A stretch of 64,000 nt of DNA. Origin: Aurantiochytrium sp. KH105. Its lineage: Eukaryota; Sar; Bigyra; Thraustochytrida; Thraustochytriidae. Below the pieces are notes generated by a model. The model was not told where the DNA came from, ran no database searches, and was given only the letters and a program-made list of their open reading frames with translations. Of the stretch, positions 30,210 to 39,122 are shown piece after piece. A program made the position numbers and the translations under genes. The stretch is taken from assembly GCA_003116975.1 (NCBI GenBank), contig BGKB01000042.1, positions 124,001 to 188,000 of the forward strand, written 5' to 3'. Positions within the stretch are counted from its first letter, which is position 1; the number at the start of each line of letters is the position of its first letter.

Positions 30210-30428
30210 CCTAGTGCCGAAAATTTTATATGTTCTTTTGTTGTTGGCATAGGCCTACTTGATCGCTTGCTACTTAAGGGGTAAACGGCAGAAGAGAATC
30301 ATCGCGAGCAAAGACGGATCACTGCACGCAAAGACGAAATTGAACTTTTACCTAACAACTAGTTTATGCGCACGCGCACATGTGGAATGACGTAGTAGTG
30401 CTCCCTTTGCAGATGGATTTGAAAGTCT

Positions 30429-31232
30429 TCATCGCGCATTCTCAGGCAAATTGGCATGGACCTTGCGAAGATGATCATCGACAATATCGTGGTGTTCTGG
30501 GAACTCCTTTTGTACAAGACATAAGGCCTCATACATGCGCAAAAAGTATTCCAAGTTGTGGCCCGACTCTCCCTCGCTCGAGGCAATGTGTTTGGCAATG
30601 GCTTCCTCGGGGCGTGGACCAAAAAAGTGCTCGTTATCGGGTGTTGCACGGAACACGAGCGCCGTGCGCACGACTCCGGCGGGGTCGGTAGTCTGTACAT
30701 ATTCCTTGGCATAGCCTGCCTTTTCGCGGTGCTCCAGCGCGGCCATCGTGGCGCGCATAATGTGGCCCTTGACACGAAAGATGCGACCCCACACACGGTT
30801 ATCCGGGGTATCGCGCTGACCTTTTTCAACATTGTGGTCATCTTGTACCTTCTGATGCTCTTCAGGCGTTAGCAGCGTCACCACGAGACCTGGGGCTTCT
30901 TCGGTACCGCGATGCTCGGGGCTACCCTGCCAGAACCTCCGCGAGTACCCACTTGCGTAAACATCTACTTGCTCTTCGTATTCAATGTCCGGCTTCCAAA
31001 TCAACGAGCCGTACCCAAAGAGCCAAACATCATCATCAGCATCATCGTGATTGTCGCCGCCACCCTGATTTTCGTCGTTCTGTTCATTTGGGGCGCTTTT
31101 GGATCCTTCCACATCACCGTGAGCGGCTGCTTTGGCATTTTCTTGCTCATGCTCATGCTCTTGCACGACCTCAACTTGGTGTATGATTTCTGCGTCAGGG
31201 TCGACCTCGACGTCGGCACTGTGGCTAGTCAT
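30429..31232 (-). CDS. ChaC-like gamma-glutamylcyclotransferase
   Basis: 267 residues; expected to cleave glutathione to 5-oxoproline and Cys-Gly in the cytosol. The family fold is marked by WLFGYGSLIWKP (substrate loop), YSRRFWQGSPEHRGT, PGLVVTLL and ALEHREKAGYAKEYV, whose Glu in HREK is the likely acid/base residue. The first ATG is at 31232; the ~65 residues before the fold are very acidic and Asn/Gln/His-rich and look disordered. The final region (PEEAIAKHIASSEG, FLRMYEALCLVQKEF) matches the family's C-terminal helices. Length is longer than a typical ChaC2 (about 180) only through the N-terminal extension. Divergent from the gene at 32084. Confidence 0.88.
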   Translation of the reverse strand: MTSHSADVEVDPDAEIIHQVEVVQEHEHEQENAKAAAHGDVEGSKSAPNEQNDENQGGGDNHDDADDDVWLFGYGSLIWKPDIEYEEQVDVYASGYSRRFWQGSPEHRGTEEAPGLVVTLLTPEEHQKVQDDHNVEKGQRDTPDNRVWGRIFRVKGHIMRATMAALEHREKAGYAKEYVQTTDPAGVVRTALVFRATPDNEHFFGPRPEEAIAKHIASSEGESGHNLEYFLRMYEALCLVQKEFPEHHDIVDDHLRKVHANLPENAR

Positions 31233-32083
31233 AGTTTTGGTTTGTTTGTCTAAATTCTTTGCCAGAAACACGCGAGCGCACGTGAAGTATCAGCAAGCGT
31301 CCTCGTCCTCGTCCTCGTCGCGTCCTCTTTGCCCGCCTCGCTTCGCCTCGCCTCGCCTCGCCTCGCCTATGGAGAGCTAGCTGCACAGCCTGCACTGCCT
31401 GCCTGCCTGCCTGTCCTAGAGCGAGGTCAGATTGATCTCACGCGCTCGCCCTGACGCTCCTCTCCACGCTCTTCTTCGCGCTGCGCTGCACCCAGCTCTA
31501 CTCGCGCACTGCTGCGCTTCGCAGCGACGCAGGCAGCCGGGAGCGGCGTGGGCGGTGCGTCCGTCGGCCCCAGGCGCGGCGGCGAAGCGGACTTGGCCTT
31601 CCGCGCGTCGCCCTCCACGCCCTTGAGGCCCGCGAGGGTCAGGCCTGACGCCCGCGGAGGACGCCCCGTCAGGCCTGACACTCGCGGAGGGACCCCCCCC
31701 CCCCTCTTTCTCCCCCTCTCCCGCCCCTCTTTGCGGGCGCCTTCGAAGCTGCAGCTGCAGACTGCAGACTGCAAGCACGCACGCAAACGCTCGCGCGCAA
31801 GAAGTTGCGTCGCCGCGCAGGCCGCGTTGTGTCGCCTACGACGCCGGGCCACGTGGCCGGCTGCAGTTCTCCGTGTCCACGTGGACCCGAGCGCCCCCTT
31901 GTTGGGGCAGGAAAAGTCGCGTGGCCGAGACTTGAGACTTGGGAGGCGTCATTTACAGCTAGCTCATAAGTTACAGTTAGGTTAGGCCAAGGCTTGGAGT
32001 GAGCACGATCTTTTTTCGATGGTGTGGCGGCGGCGGGCAAAAGCGAAAGCGAGAGCGAAAGCAAAAGCGCATCGGGAGGGAGC
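31233..32083. promoter_or_regulatory. divergent promoter region with a duplicated 12-base palindrome
   Basis: 850 bases between the ChaC-like gene (-) and the ZNRD2-repeat gene (+). Holds CGCCT repeats (31338-31368), CTGC repeats, two perfect palindromes GTCAGGCCTGAC at 31638-31649 and 31668-31679, and a C12 run at 31693-31704. Confidence 0.6.
31638..31679. promoter_or_regulatory. two copies of palindrome GTCAGGCCTGAC, 30 bases apart
   Basis: Both copies are perfect 12-base palindromes, and CGCGGAGG follows each at a similar distance. The 30-base centre-to-centre spacing is close to three helical turns, which would put two bound dimers on one face. Candidate transcription-factor sites; the factor is unknown. 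Confidence 0.5.
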
Positions 32084-33790
32084 ATGCAGCCGGCACGCGG
32101 GCCGACGAGCGAGGAGGTGGCGCAGCGGCGCGCGGAGAGCCACGGCGTGCAGCTGCTGCCGCTGGCCGAGGCGCAGCGGGAGACGAACGAGAAGCTGCTG
32201 GGCGGATGGGTCATGCTCAACGAGACGTGCCCGATCTCGAACTATCCCCTGCTCAAGGACCCGCGCTCGGGCAAGGTGTGGTCTGTGCGCTGCCAGATGG
32301 AGGTCAGCGCCGAGGCGCCGTCCAAGCAGCGCGCGCCGAGCAGCAGCGGCTGCAGCAGCAGCGGTAGCGAGGGCGAGAATGCGGGAATGAGCTCGGACAA
32401 TGTACCTTCGAACAAGGATTTCAGGGGCAAGGGACTCTTGGGCGGAGGCCAGGCCCAGAATGGGGAAACCTTTGCAGACTCGACGCTACAGACGGAGCGC
32501 ATCGCGGAGCGGCTCGTGCAAGGCTGGACTCTAACGAGCGAGATTTGCCCCATCTCGAATCGTTGTCCCGTGCTTATCGATCCCGCGTCCAAGCGCAAGT
32601 GGTCTCCCGCCACAGGACGCTACCTTGACGAGGCCGCCTCACCAGCGAAGAGCATCTCCGCGTCTGCTGACTCTGCAGCGCCAGCTACCGCTGTTGCTGC
32701 TAGCGCAACAGCTGGTGCTGGTGCTGTTGCGGCTTTAAGTGGAACACCTGCATCGGCATCCTCGCAAGCGGCCCCTTCCAAAGGGAACGCGAAACCGGAG
32801 ATCCCTCCCATGGACGTCATGACCAAGAGAATTAATGAGCGGCTTCTTAAACGCTGGACTATGCTTGCGGACGAATGTCCCGTGACTTTCGCGTGTCCGC
32901 TTCTGCAGGATCCTGAAACGAAACGCAAGTATTCGCCAGCTCTGGATGCCTTTGTGGACGAAGACCCAACGCCACAGGCGCAAGAGACACCCGAAGTCAA
33001 AGCTGAGACCACGACCACGACCACGACCACGACAACAACTATGCGCGCAAGCGAACTGAATCCTCTGTTTGGTGGGGACGATGACGACGAGGATTCGTCT
33101 CTTCAAGCGAAGCGGCTCTCGCAGCGACTCGTTCAAGGGTGGGTTATGCTCGATGAGGAATGCCCCATCACAGGCAAGTGTCCGCTCATGGAAGAACCCA
33201 ACACCGGTCGCAAATACTCTGCAGCACTTGACAAATTCATCGACGAGGTTGAAGCCCAGGAGGAGAGCAACGCGCAAGAAACTTCTGCGCCAAAGCCTTC
33301 CGAATCAGGATCTTCATCTAGCGCGCCAGGCGTCGATGACGATGACTCAGTGTCAAACATGGCTAAATTTCACATGGGAAGCTGGACCGAAGGCGCAATG
33401 TCTGAACTCGACGACGACTTGGATGGCTTGGACGATGTTAACTACAGCGCGCCGTCGGTTCCGCAAAAGCGAAAGGCAGGCGGCGCCACACCACGTGTCC
33501 GCTTCAGCGAGGACCTTGTGCAGACCCACGAGCCAGAAGAATTCGATGAGGAGGACAATTTGTCGACCAAAAGCGTGGAGTCAGGCGTGTCCTTGAACGG
33601 CGAGACAAAGGACGAGCTTCGGCGCGCAGAAGCAGTGGTGCGCTCGAAGCTACGTGAGGCCCGGGATGCGCTCGCTCGGATTGAAATCACCCCCAACGCT
33701 AGCTTTACAACGATGCAAACGTGTGATCACCTCGTGCGCCTTGTTGGCACCTGTGTCTCTACGCTGCGAGATGTCTCGCAGGATAAATAA
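32084..33790 (+). CDS. protein with four ZNRD2/SSSCA1-like repeats
   Basis: 568 residues from the ATG at 32084. Four copies of a roughly 40-residue unit occur at about residues 36-75, 139-180, 252-292 and 344-386, each reading like LLxGWxMLxExCPIxxxxPLLxDPxxGRKYS. This resembles the zinc-binding module of the Sjogren/scleroderma autoantigen 1 (ZNRD2) family, but the second Cys of the usual CPxC and most later Cys are missing, so metal binding is doubtful. Linkers are Ala/Ser/Thr-rich and low complexity. A C-terminal helix pair (about 500-568) contains LRRAEAVVRSKLREARDALA. Cytosolic or nuclear location is a guess. The repeat count is directly visible; the function is not known. Confidence 0.75.
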   Translation: MQPARGPTSEEVAQRRAESHGVQLLPLAEAQRETNEKLLGGWVMLNETCPISNYPLLKDPRSGKVWSVRCQMEVSAEAPSKQRAPSSSGCSSSGSEGENAGMSSDNVPSNKDFRGKGLLGGGQAQNGETFADSTLQTERIAERLVQGWTLTSEICPISNRCPVLIDPASKRKWSPATGRYLDEAASPAKSISASADSAAPATAVAASATAGAGAVAALSGTPASASSQAAPSKGNAKPEIPPMDVMTKRINERLLKRWTMLADECPVTFACPLLQDPETKRKYSPALDAFVDEDPTPQAQETPEVKAETTTTTTTTTTTMRASELNPLFGGDDDDEDSSLQAKRLSQRLVQGWVMLDEECPITGKCPLMEEPNTGRKYSAALDKFIDEVEAQEESNAQETSAPKPSESGSSSSAPGVDDDDSVSNMAKFHMGSWTEGAMSELDDDLDGLDDVNYSAPSVPQKRKAGGATPRVRFSEDLVQTHEPEEFDEEDNLSTKSVESGVSLNGETKDELRRAEAVVRSKLREARDALARIEITPNASFTTMQTCDHLVRLVGTCVSTLRDVSQDK

Positions 33791-34702
33791 GCAAAAGTAA
33801 TCAATCACCAGTACACTGACATAGGATGCGCATTGCGATCTCGAAGACAACACTTGTTTGCACTTGCCGAAAATATCGAGAATCTCGTCAAGATTCATGG
33901 CTCGTACGTTTGAAAAGACGCTTGCTCCTTGCTTCTTGTCATTCCGGTCACCAACTTGCTGACATGAAAGTCGCGCTTCTCGCGTAAGGCTACGTTGGGC
34001 CAAAATAAAGCCTTCAAGCTTGGAACCTTACTTTTTAGATCGCAGAAATAATGTGACGACCTCTGCGGTATAATTCTCCAGGTGATGATTTCAGCCTCGT
34101 GGGAGCGAAGCCTGCAAGGTGAACGATGCCGTTATCCTGGTCGACTAGGCCCTTCCCAAGACGTACTCAAGACGTCGTCAAGGCTACAGGCAAGAAGCTC
34201 GATCCCGGCCAAAATAATAGAGATGACCGTGTGGGAACCAATCTTCACACCTCGGAGGACCACCCAAAACGTAACAACCGATACTGTCTCTTCAGATGAA
34301 GACCGTCTTGGTCAAGTATGGCTTCGTATCGGGCAACAAAATCTGTCCTGGGTTTTGGAAAAAGGAAGAATCTTTGGCTGGCTTTAAGAAGACTTGGATC
34401 CGCTTTCTAGGTTGAAGACTCTGACTTGGAATTATGCTTCGCATAAGCCTTGGCCTGGAGTTGTCAAGCAAATCAGAAATCTTATAACAAAGCATGAGCT
34501 TGCTTTCGCATTTGGTACTGCACCTGGTTTTAGAATTAATTCCATTTTTCAGGGAAAGTCTGTGGACAAGCATTGTAAAAGATATCTTGCGCCCGGCCGC
34601 GCTATGTCTGGCGACAACAGCAGTAGAATGAAAAGCAGAAACAGCATGAAGCAGGATTTTAAAAATCGAATAACAAAAGTGGGGATCAGAGGACATATTT
34701 CA
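33791..34702. other. AT-richer intergenic region
   Basis: 912 bases between convergent genes, clearly less GC-rich than the surroundings. Frames on both strands lack conserved motifs; nothing supportable found. Confidence 0.5.
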
Positions 34703-35770
34703 CTACACTTGGTCGTCAATCCAGAACGTGGGCGGGCCTTTCTGACAAAAGAGGCGGCGCTTATTCCTCGCGTGACGCTGAAGCCTGCGCAAATGTCTGG
34801 TATGCGCAGTGACTACGTATCGCTCTCCAGTGCGGGAATCCCGATGCAGCACCTTTGCATCAGCAATAGCATTAAGATGGGGCGAAAAGTGGTATTGAGG
34901 CGTGTATGAAGGCAAAACAGAGAGATCGACGAATTCAAGCCAAGCAAAGAGCCTGTGCTCAGCGGCCATGGTGAAGAGCTTGCACAAAAAGACATCCAGA
35001 CCAAGTCGTCGGAAAGCGTCTCTGTGTCTAGCCACGACGACACTGACGGCTTCAAGGTCATAGTGACCAAACCTCTTTTTGGGCAGGCTGACCACCTCGG
35101 CGGCGAAGCGTTCGTACTGTGCGGTTGCCATCTTGAGACTCAACAAGGAACGGACGCGGCTCGGAATGGTGAGCACAATATCGGAGGACGGAAAGCGCTC
35201 CGGCAGGAGTTTGACCACCGAGACGCTGGGAAGAACGACGCGCAGGAGATCTGCGGTCCCAAAGCATATGCAAATAGGCATGAAAAATGTGGAGGCCACG
35301 GACCATTGACTCTTGTAGTCACGTGGCGCGTAGGACTTGTCAACGAACTCGATCCACTGCTCCATGAGAGGCTGATGCGATTCGGGCGCGAGACGCGATC
35401 GGTGGCATACGGAAATGCTCAGCCCCGCGCTTTCAAATTCGATAAAGAAGTCCATTGTGATGGTGAAGACCTCCATCGTGGACGCGTACATGTCGAGCTC
35501 CTTGGAGTTGCGCATGTAGTTTTTCCAAAAGAGCTCCTTTTGCGCGCGTTTGCGCTCCTTCGTCTGGCCGCTCGCCGACAGCATCTCCTCGATCCTCTCG
35601 ACGAGCAGCTTGTACTCGGCGACGACGCCGTGCTTGTGAAAGAGCCCGAGGGGAAAGCGATCACACAGCTTCAGGCCGGACTCTCGCGACTTGTCCTCCA
35701 GCAGCGGCTGCGTCACCACGCCCGCCGGCAGCTCCACCTCGCCGCCGCATATCCGCGTCGCGCGCAGCAT
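34703..35770 (-). CDS. hypothetical protein
   Basis: 355 residues from the ATG at 35770, the first ATG in a frame that is open further upstream (to 36028) but only through Arg-rich leader-like sequence. The protein mixes helical and beta-like stretches: LVERIEEMLSASGQTKERKR, TMEVFTITMDFFIEFESAGL, WSVASTFFMPICICFGTADL, and a basic C-terminus (RHLRRLQRHARNKRRLFCQK). The hydrophobic stretch around residues 195-215 could be buried or membrane-touching, but no clear multi-pass pattern is present. I do not recognise a family. Support comes from length, codon composition similar to neighbours and the absence of a better frame on the other strand. Confidence 0.6.
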   Translation of the reverse strand: MLRATRICGGEVELPAGVVTQPLLEDKSRESGLKLCDRFPLGLFHKHGVVAEYKLLVERIEEMLSASGQTKERKRAQKELFWKNYMRNSKELDMYASTMEVFTITMDFFIEFESAGLSISVCHRSRLAPESHQPLMEQWIEFVDKSYAPRDYKSQWSVASTFFMPICICFGTADLLRVVLPSVSVVKLLPERFPSSDIVLTIPSRVRSLLSLKMATAQYERFAAEVVSLPKKRFGHYDLEAVSVVVARHRDAFRRLGLDVFLCKLFTMAAEHRLFAWLEFVDLSVLPSYTPQYHFSPHLNAIADAKVLHRDSRTGERYVVTAHTRHLRRLQRHARNKRRLFCQKGPPTFWIDDQV

Positions 35771-36577
35771 CTTCCGCCCGGGCGGGGAGTCTTTCCGCGC
35801 GCGGGGCCCTCGCCGCCGCCGCCATCGAGCTCTGCCGCGGCAGGGAGGGGGCCGTCGCGTCGCGAGACCAGGCCGCGCCTCCCCGGTATACGTATCTCTA
35901 GTAAGCCGAAAACGGCCCTCGAAAAACGCCGTTTCGCGCCGGTGCGCGTAACCGCGTCTCCAACGTTCCTGCCTTTCCTGCCTGCCTTCTTGGGACTCTT
36001 CCTTTCCTTTCCCTTCCCGCTCCCCCAATCCGAGTCCGGACCCGCGTCCGCGTCCGCGTCGGCGGCCTTCTCCGGGCCACCTCCGGCTCGCGAGGACGGC
36101 GACGCGCCGGGCGAGAGGGCCCCGGGTCCGGAGCGGCTGGATCCGCCGGGCCGTCGCAGCGACATAGCGCGGCGCGGCTCGTGCTGCGCATGTCGGCGAT
36201 GACCATCGCGAGTTGCATCTCTTTTCTCCTCCCTCCTCCTCGCATGTCGCCGGGCCTGGCGAATGGTCCTACCCGCCCGCGCGTGCACGCGAGGACGCAT
36301 GCGCGCGTGCACGCTGCGTCGCGACTCGGCCGCCGCGACTCGGCCGCTGCCGCGCGGCGTGGCGGCGGAGGACGGAGCGGGGCTCGCGGCGCGGGCGATG
36401 GCGCGGTCGCCATGCCAGCGGGCGGACGGAAGGTGGCGGACCTGGCGAGCGGCGGACCCGGCGCGGCGGCGAGCGAGCGAGCGAGCGAGCGAGCGCGACG
36501 GCGCGGCAGACCTCGAACGCCAGGGGAGGGGGGAAGCTTGAGAGCGTCGAGCAGTACAGGCGAGGAGGGAGGCCAAG
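35771..36577. promoter_or_regulatory. divergent GC-rich promoter/leader region
   Basis: Between the hypothetical gene (-) and acyl-CoA oxidase (+). Very GC-rich, with CCGCGT units (36041-36061) and a GAGC array (36471-36495) 80 bases before the oxidase ATG. No gene supported. Confidence 0.5.
36471..36495. repeat. GAGC array in a 5' leader
   Basis: Six GAGC units, the same unit (shifted phase) as the arrays before the start codons at 5012 and 59939. Confidence 0.9.
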
Positions 36578-38725
36578 ATGAGCTCCGAAGATCTGCAGGC
36601 GGAGCGCGCCAAGGCGACCTTTGACGTCGAGCAAATGACGCACGTGCTGAACGGAGGCGCCGCCGAGACCATCAAACGCCGGTGGATCATGGACGCGCAT
36701 GCGGATGCAGCGACGTTTGTCCACGCAGAACACGACCGCGAAGAGCAGATTGGTCACGCGGTCTCTCACTTTATGGAGGTGCACAAGCCGCACTTTGACC
36801 GAGGGTACATTCCGCGGGGAATGGACATGCAGCACATGAGCGATGCGCGCATGACGTCCAGCGCGCTCACCATCAACTTTGGCGTCTTTTCATCGTGTCT
36901 GCGTTCGAACTGCAGTGATGACCAGAAAGCGTGGTGGCTTGAAAAGGCACAGGTCGGCAAAATTATCGGTGCCTACGCGCAAACCGAACTCGCCCATGGA
37001 ACCTTTGTGCGCGGCCTGCTCCCACGAGCAACCTACCTTCCCGAGTCGCAGGAGTGGGAGATTCACACCCCGAGCGTCGATGGCATCAAGTGGTGGATCA
37101 CGGGTCTCCCCCTCGCTACGCATGCGGTTGTCTTTGCTGACACCTACGTGGCTGGCAAGAGCGTAGGCCAGCAGTGGTTCATGGTCCAGCTGCGTGGCGC
37201 TGGAGAAGACAAACTCGAACTCCTTCCCGGCATCGAGGTTGGCGACGTTGGTGAGACGCTCGGCGAGAGAGATGCTACCATCGGGTATCTTCGACTCGAC
37301 AAGGTTCGGATTCCTCGCCGTCACCTCTTGGAAAAGCGAGCTCACGTCACCCCTCAAGGCGAATGGGTGTCGGGCCCAGAACCCGGGTCCATGGATCCTA
37401 CCAAGGCGAAAAAGCCCAAGGCTGGCAAGAGCGCCGAGCCAGTGACGCCAAAGATGCAGCAGGCTCTCAAATACGTGACCATGATGGGAACTCGTATTGC
37501 GCTCGCGTCGACGGCCGCAGGTGCCCTCGCAAAGGCCTGCGTCATTGCCACACGGTACTCGAGTGTGCGTCGCCAGGGATACGCGCAAGATGAGCGCGTC
37601 GGGCCAGAGACGCAGATCATCGACTTTTCCGTGCAGCGCTTCCGTCTGCTCAAGTGGATCAGCACCGCGTATGCGTTTAAAGCAGCCACACAATGGATGG
37701 TGCGCCGCCGTCGTGAGGTCACTGCTGGAGGCGAGGTCAATCTTGATGACCTTCCCGAAACGCACGCAACGGGCGCGGGACTCAAGGCGCTCACCACGAC
37801 GCTTGCTGCAGATGGCATTGAGGACCTGCGCCGTTGCTGCGGTGGTCACGGCTTTCTTATGAGCAGTGGTATCGCTCCTCTCGAGGCGGACTTCAAGGGG
37901 CCCAACACCACCGCCGAGGGCGACGCCGTCGTCTTGTCCCTTCAGACCGCACGTTTTCTCATCAAAAGCTACGAGGCCGCAAAGCGTGGCGAAGTTCTCA
38001 GTGGCCTCACTGCGTGTCTCGCCCCTCTTGGAGAGCCCGAATTTGACCCTGTCCAGGACGGCCGCAAACGCCTTGGACTCGACAACCGTGTGCTGACGGC
38101 CTCGTCCTTGCAAGACCCGTCGGTGATTCTCGCGCTTTTTGAGTGGCGCTCTCTCGTTGTCATTTCACGCGCAGGAGCCCACCTCGAGGCAGCTCGCAAG
38201 GCCATGGGCCCTGGTCGCGCTGGCGAAGCCTGGAACCAGACCGCCCGCATCCTCTATGCTGCAACGCGCTGCCACGTGCGTTACTTTATCCTTGTTCGCT
38301 TTCAAGAAGTCATTGCCGGCGTTGAAGACGCAGCGTGTCGTAAGGCGCTTGAGCGGATGTTTGCGCTCGTGGGTGTGATTGATCTTCTCGAGGGTGAGCA
38401 ATGGCTTGGTCTGGTCGATGCTGATGCCCTCGATGCGGCTGAGCAGGCGTCGCAAGCGCTTTGCGAGGCATTGCGTCCTGACGCCGTTGCTCTCGTCGAT
38501 GCATGGGACTACCCTGATCGGGTCCTGAACTCGACCCTCGGACGTTTTGACGGAAATGCCTACGAGGCACTCTATGAGGAGGCAAAGCGCTCGCGCATTA
38601 ATCGCAATGCCGTGCGGACTGTCCCGTCGTTTCTCAAACGCCTCGAAAAGTACATTGACAAGGATGCGCTCGAACCTTGCAACAAGCACGTTCCTGTCTC
38701 TGCTGTCACTTCAGCCAAACTTTGA
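36578..38725 (+). CDS. peroxisomal acyl-CoA oxidase
   Basis: 715-residue FAD flavoenzyme that catalyses the first, H2O2-forming step of peroxisomal fatty-acyl-CoA beta-oxidation. Family blocks: AYAQTELAHGTFVRGL (FAD/substrate loop), TGLPLATHAVVFADTYVAG, the helical core with RYSSVRRQG and DEIQTQ-like VGPETQIIDFSVQRFRLL, RCCGGHGFLMSSG, and AEGDAVVLSLQTARFLIKSY, where Glu447 aligns with the catalytic base of rat ACO (TYEGENTV). The protein ends in SAKL; the terminal AKL is a PTS1 variant, so import to peroxisomes is expected. Length is normal for ACOX (about 660-720). The short Lys/Ala-rich loop near residue 275 (TKAKKPKAGK) is an insertion. Single exon. Confidence 0.93.
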   Translation: MSSEDLQAERAKATFDVEQMTHVLNGGAAETIKRRWIMDAHADAATFVHAEHDREEQIGHAVSHFMEVHKPHFDRGYIPRGMDMQHMSDARMTSSALTINFGVFSSCLRSNCSDDQKAWWLEKAQVGKIIGAYAQTELAHGTFVRGLLPRATYLPESQEWEIHTPSVDGIKWWITGLPLATHAVVFADTYVAGKSVGQQWFMVQLRGAGEDKLELLPGIEVGDVGETLGERDATIGYLRLDKVRIPRRHLLEKRAHVTPQGEWVSGPEPGSMDPTKAKKPKAGKSAEPVTPKMQQALKYVTMMGTRIALASTAAGALAKACVIATRYSSVRRQGYAQDERVGPETQIIDFSVQRFRLLKWISTAYAFKAATQWMVRRRREVTAGGEVNLDDLPETHATGAGLKALTTTLAADGIEDLRRCCGGHGFLMSSGIAPLEADFKGPNTTAEGDAVVLSLQTARFLIKSYEAAKRGEVLSGLTACLAPLGEPEFDPVQDGRKRLGLDNRVLTASSLQDPSVILALFEWRSLVVISRAGAHLEAARKAMGPGRAGEAWNQTARILYAATRCHVRYFILVRFQEVIAGVEDAACRKALERMFALVGVIDLLEGEQWLGLVDADALDAAEQASQALCEALRPDAVALVDAWDYPDRVLNSTLGRFDGNAYEALYEEAKRSRINRNAVRTVPSFLKRLEKYIDKDALEPCNKHVPVSAVTSAKL

Positions 38726-39122
38726 GCGCGGCTTGAAGAGCGATAAATGCAATAAGGCGTCTTTTTCATGTTTTATCTCCACGTTCTTCCTCACTTGAAG
38801 TTGTTTTTCGCTTGCAAAAGCGTGAAATCCTAGTTTTCGTAAGGAATCCTCTGCGCAGGTCAAGCTTGAAGGATCGATCTTTCGCATTGGCCAAACTTTG
38901 ACAGGGCGTCCGCACAGCAAAGCCGCAGCCCTCGAGGGCACGCGGCGCAAAAGGGAGAGAAGCCCCCGCTGCTCCTGCTGCTGCTTCTGCTTCTGCTGCT
39001 GCAGGCGCCACGACGACCGCCCTCACCTCTCGCTGCTGATACTTCGGCGCGACGGCGGCAGCGTTGGTCGTGACGTTCGTTGGCAACATCGACGTCAATT
39101 CTTCACAGCAAGAGAGAGAGAG
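38726..39122 (+). other. intergenic region and 5' leader of the kaptin homologue
   Basis: About 400 bases with the 3' end of the oxidase gene and CTGCTG/TTCTGC repeats (38969-39003) and a GAGA run just before the ATG at 39123. The frame is open upstream but has no ATG. Confidence 0.5.

Noticed and set aside
34394..34909. 171-codon plus-strand frame and opposing 34292-34696 frame
   Set aside because: No motif, AT-rich intergenic composition, and the first overlaps the 3' end of the minus-strand hypothetical gene.
34955..36202. 415-codon plus-strand frame
   Set aside because: Antisense of the hypothetical gene at 34703-35770 and extends into GC-rich leader; I judged the minus strand more protein-like, though neither has a known family.
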